NCBI GenBank assembly: GCA_902766255.1
Contig: CACXCS010000080.1
Span: 1-61,708 of the forward strand
Source of the DNA: an uncultured Bacteroidia bacterium
GTDB taxonomy: Bacteria; Bacteroidota; Bacteroidia; Bacteroidales; UBA932
Length of the DNA: 61,708 nt
Direction of reading: 5' to 3'
This document shows positions 41,665-49,659 of the stretch, one piece after another (positions within the stretch are counted from its first letter, which is position 1; each line of letters starts with the position of its first letter). Below the pieces are notes generated by a model. That model saw nothing but the letters and a program-made list of their open reading frames with translations, ran no database searches and was not told the DNA's origin. Both the position numbers and the translations under genes were made by a program.

Positions 41665-42495
41665 ATGCACACCAGAGAGGAAAAGATAGCCGCCTTCGGG
41701 CGGCTTCTTGATATAATGGACGCCCTTCGCGAAAGGTGCCCCTGGAATGCAGAGCAAACCATGGAGAGCATACGGCGCCTTACCGAGGAGGAAGTCTATG
41801 AGCTGAGTGATGCAATTCTCAAAGGTGATAATGCGGCGGTGAGCAAGGAGATAGGCGACCTGCTGTATCACATGGTGTTCTATGCAAGGATAGCACAGGA
41901 GCAAGATGCCTTCGACATCGCCGACTGCCTTGACAAGATCTGCGAGAAGATGATATTCCGTCACCCTCACGTGTTCGGAGACCAGAAGGGCCAGGCCACA
42001 TCCGCCAAGGAAATTGCCGATACCTGGGAGCTTGTCAAGGCCCGCGAGAAAGGCGGCAACAAAACGGTAATGGAGGGCATTCCCGATGCCATGCCCGCCC
42101 TGCTCAAGGCACTTGCCATGCAGGAAAAAGCTCGCGGCTGCGGCTTCGACTGGGAGAAACGCGAGGATGTATGGGACAAAGTTGCCGAGGAACTTGGCGA
42201 GGCCCGCGAAGCTTGTGCCTGTGCGCCAAACGAGTGGGGCGCGTCACAATCTTCACATCCTGAACCTACGCCGGAAATGGTCGGAGAATTCGGTGACCTG
42301 CTGTTCGCCGTGCTGAATGCGGCGAGGCTGTATGGAGTTGATGCCGAGGCGGCTCTTGGAGGCACCTGCAGCAAATTCCGCCGCCGCTTCGACTATGTTG
42401 AGGCCGGTATCCGTGCGCAAGGGCGTACCCTGGCGCAGGCTACCCTCGCCGAGATGGACGCCCTTTGGGACGAGGCCAAAGCTTCCGGTATCTAA
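41665..42495 (+). CDS. mazG: MazG nucleoside triphosphate pyrophosphohydrolase
   Basis: The 276-residue protein has two MazG repeats. The first has the metal-binding TEEEVYELSDAI and EIGDLLYHMVF motifs (about 39-75). The second is KVAEELGEAREA and GEFGDLLFAVLNAARL (about 170-215). The CPWNAEQTMESIRRLT start is classic. It hydrolyses NTPs or dNTPs to monophosphates, clearing non-canonical nucleotides; MazG can also lower (p)ppGpp precursors. It is encoded in the ackA transcript. Its stop overlaps that of the convergent hydrolase gene by four bases. Confidence 0.95.
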   Translation: MHTREEKIAAFGRLLDIMDALRERCPWNAEQTMESIRRLTEEEVYELSDAILKGDNAAVSKEIGDLLYHMVFYARIAQEQDAFDIADCLDKICEKMIFRHPHVFGDQKGQATSAKEIADTWELVKAREKGGNKTVMEGIPDAMPALLKALAMQEKARGCGFDWEKREDVWDKVAEELGEAREACACAPNEWGASQSSHPEPTPEMVGEFGDLLFAVLNAARLYGVDAEAALGGTCSKFRRRFDYVEAGIRAQGRTLAQATLAEMDALWDEAKASGI

Positions 42496-43724
42496 CGGTT
42501 TTTTATCCAGTCTACGATATCGCCGGCCACCTCGGGAGAGAAGCTTTCTTCAATCCTGGAGTATTCATCAGAGAGTCCGGTAGTGCAGTGCTGGAACAAA
42601 TGGTTCAGCCCCGGGTAGAGTTTAGTATCTGCCGCCGGGCATAGGACCTGGACTTTTGCAAGGTTATACTCGGGAATTACCTGCGAGTCCTTCTCTCCAT
42701 TCAATGCAAGGCACGGGCACTTGATAGCGGAAATATACTCTGCCGGATCGAGCGAAAGGAAGCAATCCATCCATACGTTTTTCTGCTTGACTATCTTGCG
42801 CATCGAAGCCTTTGCGGCAAAGCCGGCCAGTTTCTTGGGCGCGCCCTGTAGCTCGACCATGCGTGTCATTTGACGAAGGAGTGTGCTGTCGCCACGGTCA
42901 GCCATGCCCGCGAGGCTTACTATAAAGTCAGGGACAGCGTCCGGGTCAGAAGCCAGGATGAAAGCTATGGTTCCGCCCTCGCTGTGGCCTATTACACCAG
43001 CCTTGCCGAACCCTCTTTCGCGCAGACAGCGGAGAGCAGCCCTTGCGTCATCTGCAAAGTCAAAAGTCGTAGCTTCTGCAAATACACCTCCGGAACTGCC
43101 GCAGCCGCGGTCGTCGTACCTTAGGGAAGCGATTCCGTTGCGGGCAAGTATATCGGCCAGGACGGCGAAGGGACGATGCTCCATAAGTGTCTCGTCCCTG
43201 TCCTGCTGCCCGCTGCCTGATACTAACACTACGGCAGGAGTGGTGGCAGGACTGCATTGTTCAGGCATTGTGAGAGTTCCGCCCAAAGTTATTCCGTCAT
43301 GCTCGAAACAGACCTCCTCCGTGTCATACGGAAATGGAGGCTCGGGCGTTTGCGGTCTGTTGCGTATAATGGGACCTCGCCCCAAAGCAAGGCGCTTCTT
43401 GATGCCCATCTGGGAAAAAGTGCAGATGAGTGAATCGCCCTCAAGTGAACCCTGTATGCCCCCGGGAATGCCTTTGAACTTCAGTTTTACGGCACCTTCC
43501 TTGAGGAGTTTGAACCCGGCGGGAATGCCGTAGGCGCCCTGGTCGGGCGAGTCGAAAGTACAAGTGTCCTCAAGATGCAGGACAAGAGCAAGCCCAAGAC
43601 CGTCTATTTCACCGCTCCAGGTTCCTCTGATATCATCTGGAATGGAGGACTGCTGAGAACCTGCACAGGCAACGAAAGATGCGAACAGTGCCGCAACGGC
43701 GACAATGCGAATAAGTCTATCCAT
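42492..43724 (-). CDS. Alpha/beta-hydrolase lipoprotein
   Basis: The 410-residue product has lipobox FVAC (Cys20). An N-terminal beta-rich segment (about 30-120, GTWSGEIDGLGLALVLHLE) precedes an alpha/beta-hydrolase domain with GHSEGG (Ser248), the oxyanion loop VSGSGQQDRD and a late catalytic HLF region (GLNHLF). Such DUF3887- or esterase-like lipoproteins are common in gut Bacteroidota. It is probably a periplasmic or surface esterase or peptidase of unknown substrate. It sits 21 bases downstream of rsmD and may be transcribed with it. Confidence 0.88.
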   Translation of the reverse strand: MDRLIRIVAVAALFASFVACAGSQQSSIPDDIRGTWSGEIDGLGLALVLHLEDTCTFDSPDQGAYGIPAGFKLLKEGAVKLKFKGIPGGIQGSLEGDSLICTFSQMGIKKRLALGRGPIIRNRPQTPEPPFPYDTEEVCFEHDGITLGGTLTMPEQCSPATTPAVVLVSGSGQQDRDETLMEHRPFAVLADILARNGIASLRYDDRGCGSSGGVFAEATTFDFADDARAALRCLRERGFGKAGVIGHSEGGTIAFILASDPDAVPDFIVSLAGMADRGDSTLLRQMTRMVELQGAPKKLAGFAAKASMRKIVKQKNVWMDCFLSLDPAEYISAIKCPCLALNGEKDSQVIPEYNLAKVQVLCPAADTKLYPGLNHLFQHCTTGLSDEYSRIEESFSPEVAGDIVDWIKNR

Positions 43725-43745
43725 AAGTGTATAAGTAATTTGCGG

Positions 43746-44282
43746 TTACGGTGCTGCAAAAAAGCTGAAATGGACGCGTCCGTAAGAGCGTTCTTTGACA
43801 AAACCGGGGTGATTTGTAAACGAATGATCGCCTCCGTGCTCAAGGATGAAATAGCAGCCGGGGTGGAGTAAACCCCGGTCAAGAACCTTGTCGGGAATGC
43901 CGTCAAGTCCCTCTAGGGCGTAGGGAGGATCGGCAAATATGATGTCGAACCTTTCCTTGCAGATGGGGAGGAAATCGAACACGTTGGCATGCACCGCGGT
44001 TACGTTTGAAAGTCCCAGGCGGGAAGCCTCCCGCTTAATGAAGGCGGCGTTTTCGCGGGACATCTCAATGCTCCATACGTGACCTGCGCCGCGGGATGCA
44101 AATTCGAAGGCCACCGCCCCAGTGCCGCCGAAAAGGTCCAGCACTTTGAGGTCGGCGAATTCGTACTCGTTGTCAAGGATGTTGAAAAGGCCCTCGCGCG
44201 CAAAATCCGTGGTCGGACGTGCCTTGTAGCCCATAGGAGGGCAGATGGTTTTGCCTTTTAGCCGGCCGCCAATGATTCTCAT
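43746..44282 (-). CDS. rsmD: 16S rRNA (guanine-966-N2) methyltransferase RsmD
   Basis: The 178-residue enzyme has the start MRIIGGRLKGKTI and RPTTDFAREGLFNIL, the SAM-binding VLDLFGGTGAVAFEFASRGA (about 47-66) and the catalytic DPPY motif in DIIFADPPYALEGL. It methylates G966 of 16S rRNA, using SAM. The length is normal. It overlaps the DUF3822-like gene by ATGA. In Bacteroidota rsmD and a DUF3822 gene are commonly adjacent, which supports both calls. Confidence 0.96.
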   Translation of the reverse strand: MRIIGGRLKGKTICPPMGYKARPTTDFAREGLFNILDNEYEFADLKVLDLFGGTGAVAFEFASRGAGHVWSIEMSRENAAFIKREASRLGLSNVTAVHANVFDFLPICKERFDIIFADPPYALEGLDGIPDKVLDRGLLHPGCYFILEHGGDHSFTNHPGFVKERSYGRVHFSFFAAP

Positions 44283-44731
44283 GCGCAGTCTACCGATTTG
44301 AAGTACCTGTAGAGCGACATTTCGGCCTCTTGTGAGAGGGGGTGTGTGAAATGGATGACCGTTACCTCAGGGTTGAGCTGTAACGACCTGAGTGCAAGAA
44401 AGATATAATACTGCGCAGTGGTAAAGTCAGGAGCATGGTAGGAGTTGGCAAGAAGAAGGCTCTTTCCCTGGGCAACAGCTATGTTGAGCTGGCCATCTTT
44501 CCAGCTGCACATTAGCTTGTTGTACTCGCCGCAAGAGGGGAGAGCGGTGAGGAGAGAGAAAATTTCCGGAAGGTCGTCGGGCGACCCTCCGGAAACATAT
44601 ATCAACATAGCGCCGTATTGCGGCACCTCACGGTATTCAACTTTGTCCCCGTCTTTAAGTTGTACAACCTCGGACAGGGCCTCCCTGGCGGCTGCCGGGT
44701 CGAAGAAATGGACGGGTACGAGGGTGAACAC
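44279..44731 (-). CDS. DUF3822-like protein, short form
   Basis: The 150-residue product opens MFTLVPVHFFDPAAAREALSE and ends KSVDCA. These segments match the middle and C-terminal part of DUF3822 proteins that normally precede rsmD in Bacteroidota and have about 250 residues. The N-terminal portion appears to be missing. The first usable start is GTG at 44731, five bases after the stop of the upstream gene. Function is unknown; an actin-like ATPase fold has been proposed for the family, but that is uncertain. Its stop overlaps the rsmD start. Confidence 0.7.
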   Translation of the reverse strand: MFTLVPVHFFDPAAAREALSEVVQLKDGDKVEYREVPQYGAMLIYVSGGSPDDLPEIFSLLTALPSCGEYNKLMCSWKDGQLNIAVAQGKSLLLANSYHAPDFTTAQYYIFLALRSLQLNPEVTVIHFTHPLSQEAEMSLYRYFKSVDCA

Positions 44732-44736
44732 CGCCT

Positions 44737-45429
44737 TTACTCCCAGTTGCCGGCGTTGTTGTTGGGCGCGGTTATGCTGCCAACCTGCAGGCCTTCATAT
44801 TTGTTCTGGTCGCGGCGGTCGGAATCGAGGTTGATCCTGAGCTGGTTGTCCATGCCTTTGAGCAGGAGCTTATAGGGCATTTTGGCCTCGAAAAGGGGCA
44901 CGGGCACGCCGGAGACTATGTGGGTTTCAGCCGCCATCTCCACGGGCTGACCGCCGGAGAACGGGATGGTCTTGAGGGAATCGATATTGAAATCATCCCT
45001 GTGGGTGAAGAGAGTGTCCTTGACGGGGATTTGGGTAACGACAGAGAAAACGAGGTTCTTGTCGCCTGCTTCATACATTTCAAGGAGTTTTTCAGGGGTG
45101 ATTTTACGGTTGGCTTTCTTGACCTTTTCGGTGTGTGCCCAGGCAATGGAGTCGTCGGCAGAGCCGATCTGCATGACAACTGCCATCTTGCCGTTCTCAT
45201 AGAAGTTCTTCAGGGAGTCGACGGTGGAGACGAATTTGCCGTTTACGCTCTTGTAGGCCACCTGCAGGGTGCGGATGTCCTTGAGGCGCTGGATGGCAAC
45301 GGCCTCGCGTCTTTCTTTCTGCTTGTTGAAGTTAACGGGCTTCATGATGCTGCTGTAGATGGCATAGACGAGAGCCACGATTCCAATAAGAAGGAGAATC
45401 TCCAGAACGATCTTTAATGCTTTGTTCAT
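44737..45429 (-). CDS. Single-pass membrane protein with a pilin-like N-terminal helix
   Basis: The 230-residue product has one N-terminal hydrophobic helix (about residues 6-28), then a long charged helix (NKQKERREAVAIQRLKDIRTLQ) followed by a soluble periplasmic domain. The pattern of short N-terminus, helix and amphipathic helix recalls pseudopilins, but no prepilin peptidase cleavage site is clear. There is no catalytic motif. It is the first gene of the operon with DUF3822, rsmD and the hydrolase. The start at 45429 is chosen over an upstream Met because the membrane helix begins there. Confidence 0.75.
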   Translation of the reverse strand: MNKALKIVLEILLLIGIVALVYAIYSSIMKPVNFNKQKERREAVAIQRLKDIRTLQVAYKSVNGKFVSTVDSLKNFYENGKMAVVMQIGSADDSIAWAHTEKVKKANRKITPEKLLEMYEAGDKNLVFSVVTQIPVKDTLFTHRDDFNIDSLKTIPFSGGQPVEMAAETHIVSGVPVPLFEAKMPYKLLLKGMDNQLRINLDSDRRDQNKYEGLQVGSITAPNNNAGNWE

Positions 45430-45461
45430 TTTATGTTTGTTTATTTGTATCCAAAGTCGGA

Positions 45462-45469
45462 CAAAGTTA
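45462..45469 (-). promoter_or_regulatory. -7 box of the rsmD operon
   Basis: On the minus strand TAACTTTG matches TAnnTTTG, 32 bases before the ATG at 45429. It is divergent from the nrnA box at 45502-45509. Confidence 0.5.
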
Positions 45470-45501
45470 TAAAAATGATTTATGAAATGCAATATTATTC
45501 T

Positions 45502-45509
45502 TAAATTTG
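45502..45509 (+). promoter_or_regulatory. -7 box of the nrnA promoter
   Basis: TAAATTTG matches TAnnTTTG. It ends four bases before an in-frame GTG (45514) and ten before the ATG (45520). The expected transcription start would fall near or past the GTG, which favours the ATG. Confidence 0.6.
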
Positions 45510-45519
45510 CATCGTGAAA

Positions 45520-46563
45520 ATGCAGGAAAAGGCCCTTACTCTTAGCGCTTGGATAGACTCTGCGTCAAGCATCACGATTGTCAGCCATGCCCGTCCCGAC
45601 GGGGATGCAGCCGGCAGTTGCGCGGCCGCCGCGGCCTATTTGCGCGAATGCAGGGGCAAGGATGCCGCAATAGTCCTTCCCGATGCTCTGCCCGAGTCTC
45701 TGGCTTTTGTCATGGATGGGCAGGACTGCATTATCGCATCAGAGTCCCGCTCCGCAGTTCTTGAGCGCCTGGCGGCCACCGATCTTCTTTTCTGTCTGGA
45801 CTTCAACACGATGTCCAGGGCAGAGGGCATCGGCGAAGAGCTTGCAGCCTGTTCCGCCCGCAAGGTCCTCGTCGACCATCACGAGGCTCCGGCAATCCAG
45901 GAGTTTGACCTGTGCTTCAGTTCAACGCAGCTGTCTTCCGCCTGCGAACTGCTGTATAATCTATTGATGGAAATGCCTGATATCCAGCATGATGCCGCTA
46001 AGCTTCCGCATTCCGCGGCCTGTGCCCTCATGACCGGCATGACCACCGATACCAACAATTTTGCAAATTCAGTTTTCCCCGGTACGCTCCGCATGGCATC
46101 CGAACTTCTTGCCGCCGGAGTTGACCGTGACGCCATAATCGACCGCATCTATTTCAGCGAGCGTCCCAACCGTCTTGCGGCGCAAGGGGAGTTCCTCTCC
46201 TCGCACCTGAATATTCTCCCTTGCGGGGCGGCGATAGCCGTGCTGACCAGCGATTTCTTCGAGCGCCACGCGCTTAAGGAAGGAGAAACCGAAGGCTTTG
46301 TGAATATGCCTCTGGCCGTCAAGGAGGTACGCCTCAGCATACTTGCCAGGGAGGAGCCGGGGCGTTTCAGGGTTTCGCTTCGCTCGAAACGGGGCGTTTC
46401 GGCACGCAGCCTTGCCTCTTCGCAGTTCCACGGCGGCGGTCACGAGCAGGCTTCCGGGGGCAAGATCCTCATCCCTGAAGACATTGCCTGTCCGTCCGCG
46501 GCTAAGGAGTATCTGGAGCGTGTGGCGGCACGATTCATGCAGGAAAACAACACCGTCGATTGA
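45520..46563 (+). CDS. nrnA: NrnA-type DHH phosphoesterase (oligoribonuclease/pAp phosphatase)
   Basis: The 347-residue protein has the DHH-family motifs SHARPDGDAAGS (about 22-33), CLDFN, VDHHEAP (about 116-122) and TGMTTDTNNF, then a DHHA1 domain ending FHGGGHEQASGGKI, which binds nucleic acid. It degrades nano-RNAs and dephosphorylates pAp in the cytoplasm. The ATG at 45520 is preferred to an in-frame GTG at 45514 because of promoter spacing. Its TGA overlaps a possible TTG of the next gene, but that gene's signal peptide starts six bases further on. Confidence 0.93.
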   Translation: MQEKALTLSAWIDSASSITIVSHARPDGDAAGSCAAAAAYLRECRGKDAAIVLPDALPESLAFVMDGQDCIIASESRSAVLERLAATDLLFCLDFNTMSRAEGIGEELAACSARKVLVDHHEAPAIQEFDLCFSSTQLSSACELLYNLLMEMPDIQHDAAKLPHSAACALMTGMTTDTNNFANSVFPGTLRMASELLAAGVDRDAIIDRIYFSERPNRLAAQGEFLSSHLNILPCGAAIAVLTSDFFERHALKEGETEGFVNMPLAVKEVRLSILAREEPGRFRVSLRSKRGVSARSLASSQFHGGGHEQASGGKILIPEDIACPSAAKEYLERVAARFMQENNTVD

Positions 46564-46568
46564 AACAA

Positions 46569-47624
46569 ATGAAGAGAATTATCATATTTGTGGCCGCCGC
46601 GGCCCTGCTGTTTGCCGGCTGTGCCAAATCACCGTCGTCCAAGAGCACTGATGCTCCCAAACGCTACCTGGAGGCCTGGGTACAAGTCCAGAAGGAAAAA
46701 CATCCTGAATACCTATGGACCCAAACCAGCCTGGGCGCCTGGCTCCTCGAGGACGAGGCCGGGACCGGCACTCCCGTCGGCGAGTTCCAGGATTCGTTCT
46801 ACGTCCGAGTCAATTACACATATACCGATTTAACCGGCAAAATCGAAAACACTACTTCTGCCAGGATTTCCCAGCAGTTAGGCACCTACCGCGAAACTAA
46901 TTACTACGGCCCCGTTGTCTGGTACGCCAAAGGTATATACGCCGGCCTGGAGGATGTCATCAAGGGCATGAAACCCGGCGGCAGACGCAAGGCCGTCATT
47001 CCTTCATGGCTCATGACCTACGACCGCTACGATACGGTAGACGGCTATCTGTCCGCTTCGCAGGACAAAAACGGCAGCAACGGTATTTACGAGCTTGAAC
47101 TTGTCGAGTGCTTCGATTACGTGAACGAGTGGGAAGTGGATTCCATAGGCCGCTACCTGGCGCATAATTTTGCATCCAAATACGGCAAAGACGCCACCAA
47201 GGCAAAGGCCGACAGCTCCGGCGCCCACGGCTTCTACTACATCAGCGACGGCGCTCCGTCCGATGCCGTGGAACTGAAAGATACGACTGTGTATATCAAC
47301 TACATAGGCCGTCTGCTCAATGGGCAGGTGTTCGATACCAACATACGGGATACGGCCATTTTTCACGGGATTTTCTCCGAGGGTGGCTCGTACAAGCCAG
47401 TGTCGGTAAATTATGGCAGTTCCTGGTCCGAGGTCAAAATGGGCGAGGACAGCAACAGCGTAATCAAGGGCTTTGCACGCACTTTATGGAGTATGAAGTC
47501 CTTTGAGGTCGGAACCGGTGTCTTTTATTCCCCTCTGGGCTATGGCTATCGCGGTTCCGGCGCTTCCATCCCCGCTTATTCTCCATTGCGTTTCGATATA
47601 CAGATAGTGGCCAAACCCGAGTGA
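46569..47624 (+). CDS. Lipoprotein with two FKBP-type peptidyl-prolyl isomerase domains
   Basis: The 351-residue product has lipobox LFAGC (Cys18). FKBP-like domains are at about residues 78-182 (VRVNYTYTDLTG, GLEDVIKGMKPGGRRKAVIPSWL) and 240-350 (VYINYIGRLLNGQVFDTN, FEVGTGVFYSPLGYGYRGSGASIPAYSPLRFDIQIV). The second domain keeps more of the active-site aromatic residues. It should speed prolyl isomerisation or act as a chaperone at the envelope. It follows nrnA by five bases and is followed by a MATE gene one base later. Confidence 0.9.
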   Translation: MKRIIIFVAAAALLFAGCAKSPSSKSTDAPKRYLEAWVQVQKEKHPEYLWTQTSLGAWLLEDEAGTGTPVGEFQDSFYVRVNYTYTDLTGKIENTTSARISQQLGTYRETNYYGPVVWYAKGIYAGLEDVIKGMKPGGRRKAVIPSWLMTYDRYDTVDGYLSASQDKNGSNGIYELELVECFDYVNEWEVDSIGRYLAHNFASKYGKDATKAKADSSGAHGFYYISDGAPSDAVELKDTTVYINYIGRLLNGQVFDTNIRDTAIFHGIFSEGGSYKPVSVNYGSSWSEVKMGEDSNSVIKGFARTLWSMKSFEVGTGVFYSPLGYGYRGSGASIPAYSPLRFDIQIVAKPE

Positions 47625-47625
47625 T

Positions 47626-49023
47626 ATGGCGGACTCGTATTCCGCCCCTTTGGAACTGGGCACCGAAAGAATAGGTTCCCTCCTTAAGAAGTACGCCGTT
47701 CCGGGCATCATAGCCCAAACGGCGGCTTCGCTTTACAACATGGTGGACAGCATCTACATCGGGCACATTCCCGACGTTGGGCCATACGCCATATCGGGGC
47801 TGGCCGTCACATTCCCGCTGATGAATATCAGCATAGCCCTCGGGACCCTTGTAGGAGTAGGTTCGATGACGCTTATATCCATCCTGCTGGGACAGCGTAA
47901 TTACGACGCGGCCGGCAAGGTGCTTTCCAACGCCCTTACTCTCAACACTATAATCGGAGTGCTGTTTACGGTGGTGGCGCTGGTTTTCCTCGATCCTATA
48001 CTGTATTTTTTCGGGGCAAGCGAGCTTACGCTTCCCTTTGCCCGCGACTACATGACCATCATAATCCTGGGCAATACTTTTGCCCATTTGATGCATGGTT
48101 TCAACGGTATAATACGCTGCTCCGGACACCCTAATACGGCCATGGGCCTGACTCTTTTTACGGTCATTTCCAACGCCATACTGGATCCGGTGTTCATCTT
48201 CGGCCTGGGACTGGGCATCAAGGGTGCGGCGCTCGCCACGGTTTTGTGCCAGCTTATGGCGCTAGCCTATACGTTCAAGTTTCTGGCCGACAAGAAGCGT
48301 TTCCTGCATTTCAACAAGCCTTTGTTCCAGTTGGACTGGCGAATTGCAAAACAATCTCTGGCAATTGGAGTGGGGCCGTTCCTGATGAACTGCGCGGCAA
48401 GCCTTGTGGCTCTTTTTGTTAACCAGCAGTTGCGCAAGTACGGCGGTGACCTGGCGATTGGCGCTTACGGCATTGTCAACCGCTTCACTATGCTCTTTGC
48501 CATGATATGCATGGGATTCAATCAGGGACTGCAGCCAATTGCAGGATATAACTACGGAGCGCGGCAGTATTCCCGTGTCAAAAGCGTTTTCAAGCTTACT
48601 GCCAGGTGGGAGGTTCTCGTTACAGGCGTGTGCTTCCTGATATCTGTACTGATTCCCGAGGCCGCCGTCCGTATGTTTACCAACGATCCCGAACTGCTGC
48701 GGCTTGCCTCCAGGGGCCTCAGGCTCATGAACTGCGGCTTTGCCCTGGTAGGCTTCGGCATGGTTACGTCCAATCTTTTCCAGTGCCTCGGAATGGTCAA
48801 GGTCTCCATCTTCCTCTCCCTTTCCAGGCAGCTCATTTTCCTTTTGCCGCTTTTGTACAGCCTGCCCCTGTGGCTCAAGGAAGAGGGCGTCTGGATCAGT
48901 TTCCCCATCTCCGATATTATCAGCGTCATAGTTTCGGCAGTTTTCATCGTGTGGCTTTTCCGTAAATTCAACCGCCTGAAGGACGGTGATGACTCATCTC
49001 CTCTGGGCAGTGCAGTAAAATAG
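47626..49023 (+). CDS. MATE-family multidrug/toxin efflux transporter
   Basis: The 465-residue inner-membrane protein has about 12 hydrophobic helices arranged as two similar halves. The MATE pattern is clear: SLLKKYAVPGIIAQTAASLYNMVDSIYIG at the start, GNTFAHLMHGFNGIIRCSG, and GFNQGLQPIAGYNYGA in the second half. It should expel cationic compounds in exchange for sodium or protons. It lies one base downstream of the FKBP gene and two bases upstream of the kinase-like gene, so co-transcription is likely. Confidence 0.94.
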   Translation: MADSYSAPLELGTERIGSLLKKYAVPGIIAQTAASLYNMVDSIYIGHIPDVGPYAISGLAVTFPLMNISIALGTLVGVGSMTLISILLGQRNYDAAGKVLSNALTLNTIIGVLFTVVALVFLDPILYFFGASELTLPFARDYMTIIILGNTFAHLMHGFNGIIRCSGHPNTAMGLTLFTVISNAILDPVFIFGLGLGIKGAALATVLCQLMALAYTFKFLADKKRFLHFNKPLFQLDWRIAKQSLAIGVGPFLMNCAASLVALFVNQQLRKYGGDLAIGAYGIVNRFTMLFAMICMGFNQGLQPIAGYNYGARQYSRVKSVFKLTARWEVLVTGVCFLISVLIPEAAVRMFTNDPELLRLASRGLRLMNCGFALVGFGMVTSNLFQCLGMVKVSIFLSLSRQLIFLLPLLYSLPLWLKEEGVWISFPISDIISVIVSAVFIVWLFRKFNRLKDGDDSSPLGSAVK

Positions 49024-49025
49024 TT

Positions 49026-49637
49026 ATGGACAGAATATTGATAAACATAGGCCGGCAGGTCGGGAGCGGTGGACACAGTGTGGCCGAGGCACTTGGAGCC
49101 AAGCTTGGCATTAGCGTTTACGACAACGAGCTGCTCATCAGGTCCGCCGAAAAAAGCGGCCTGAGCGCTTCCTTCCTCAAAGAGAACGACGAGCGCCGCG
49201 GGTTCCTTGGCCTGGGAGGCATGCTGGGCGCGCCCACTTATAGCGACTTTACGCGTAACATGCTCAGCGAGAGCGATTTGTTCAGGATACAAAGCGAAAC
49301 TATCATGGACATCGCCTCGCACGGAAGTGCAATCTTTGTAGGGCGCGCTTCCGATTATGTTCTCCGGAATCTGATAACGCTTGATGTGTTTGTCAGCGCT
49401 CCTGTCGAGGCACGCAAGGCTGCGGTGGCGGCACGGCAGGGTATTACTCCCGAGCAGGCTGAAACCCTTATCCGCCGTCAGGACCGCCGCCGTAAAGACT
49501 ATTATGACCTTATAACCATGGGTGACAACTGGGGTGTGGCTTCGAACTACGATCTGTGTGTGGATTCTACGGTCCTGGGTATCGACGGAACGGCAGAATT
49601 CATTATTGCATTCGGCCGCGCGGCAGGGCGTATCTGA
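49026..49637 (+). CDS. Cytidylate-kinase-like P-loop protein
   Basis: The 203-residue protein has an N-terminal P-loop INIGRQVGSGGHSVAEALG (about 6-24) and the family core YDNELLIRSAEKSGLS, FVGRASDYVLR and RRQDRRRKDYY. This is the cytidylate-kinase-like family, annotated as uncharacterised NMP-kinase relatives; true Cmk function is not established because a separate cmk is normally present elsewhere in the genome. It is two bases downstream of the MATE gene and 22 bases upstream of prfB. Confidence 0.85.
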   Translation: MDRILINIGRQVGSGGHSVAEALGAKLGISVYDNELLIRSAEKSGLSASFLKENDERRGFLGLGGMLGAPTYSDFTRNMLSESDLFRIQSETIMDIASHGSAIFVGRASDYVLRNLITLDVFVSAPVEARKAAVAARQGITPEQAETLIRRQDRRRKDYYDLITMGDNWGVASNYDLCVDSTVLGIDGTAEFIIAFGRAAGRI

Positions 49638-49645
49638 AAAATAGT

Positions 49646-49653
49646 TATATTTG
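49646..49653 (+). promoter_or_regulatory. -7 box of the prfB promoter
   Basis: TATATTTG matches TAnnTTTG and ends six bases before the prfB ATG. It overlaps the 22-base gap after the kinase-like gene, so prfB may have its own near-leaderless transcript. Confidence 0.6.
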
Positions 49654-49659
49654 TAAGCT

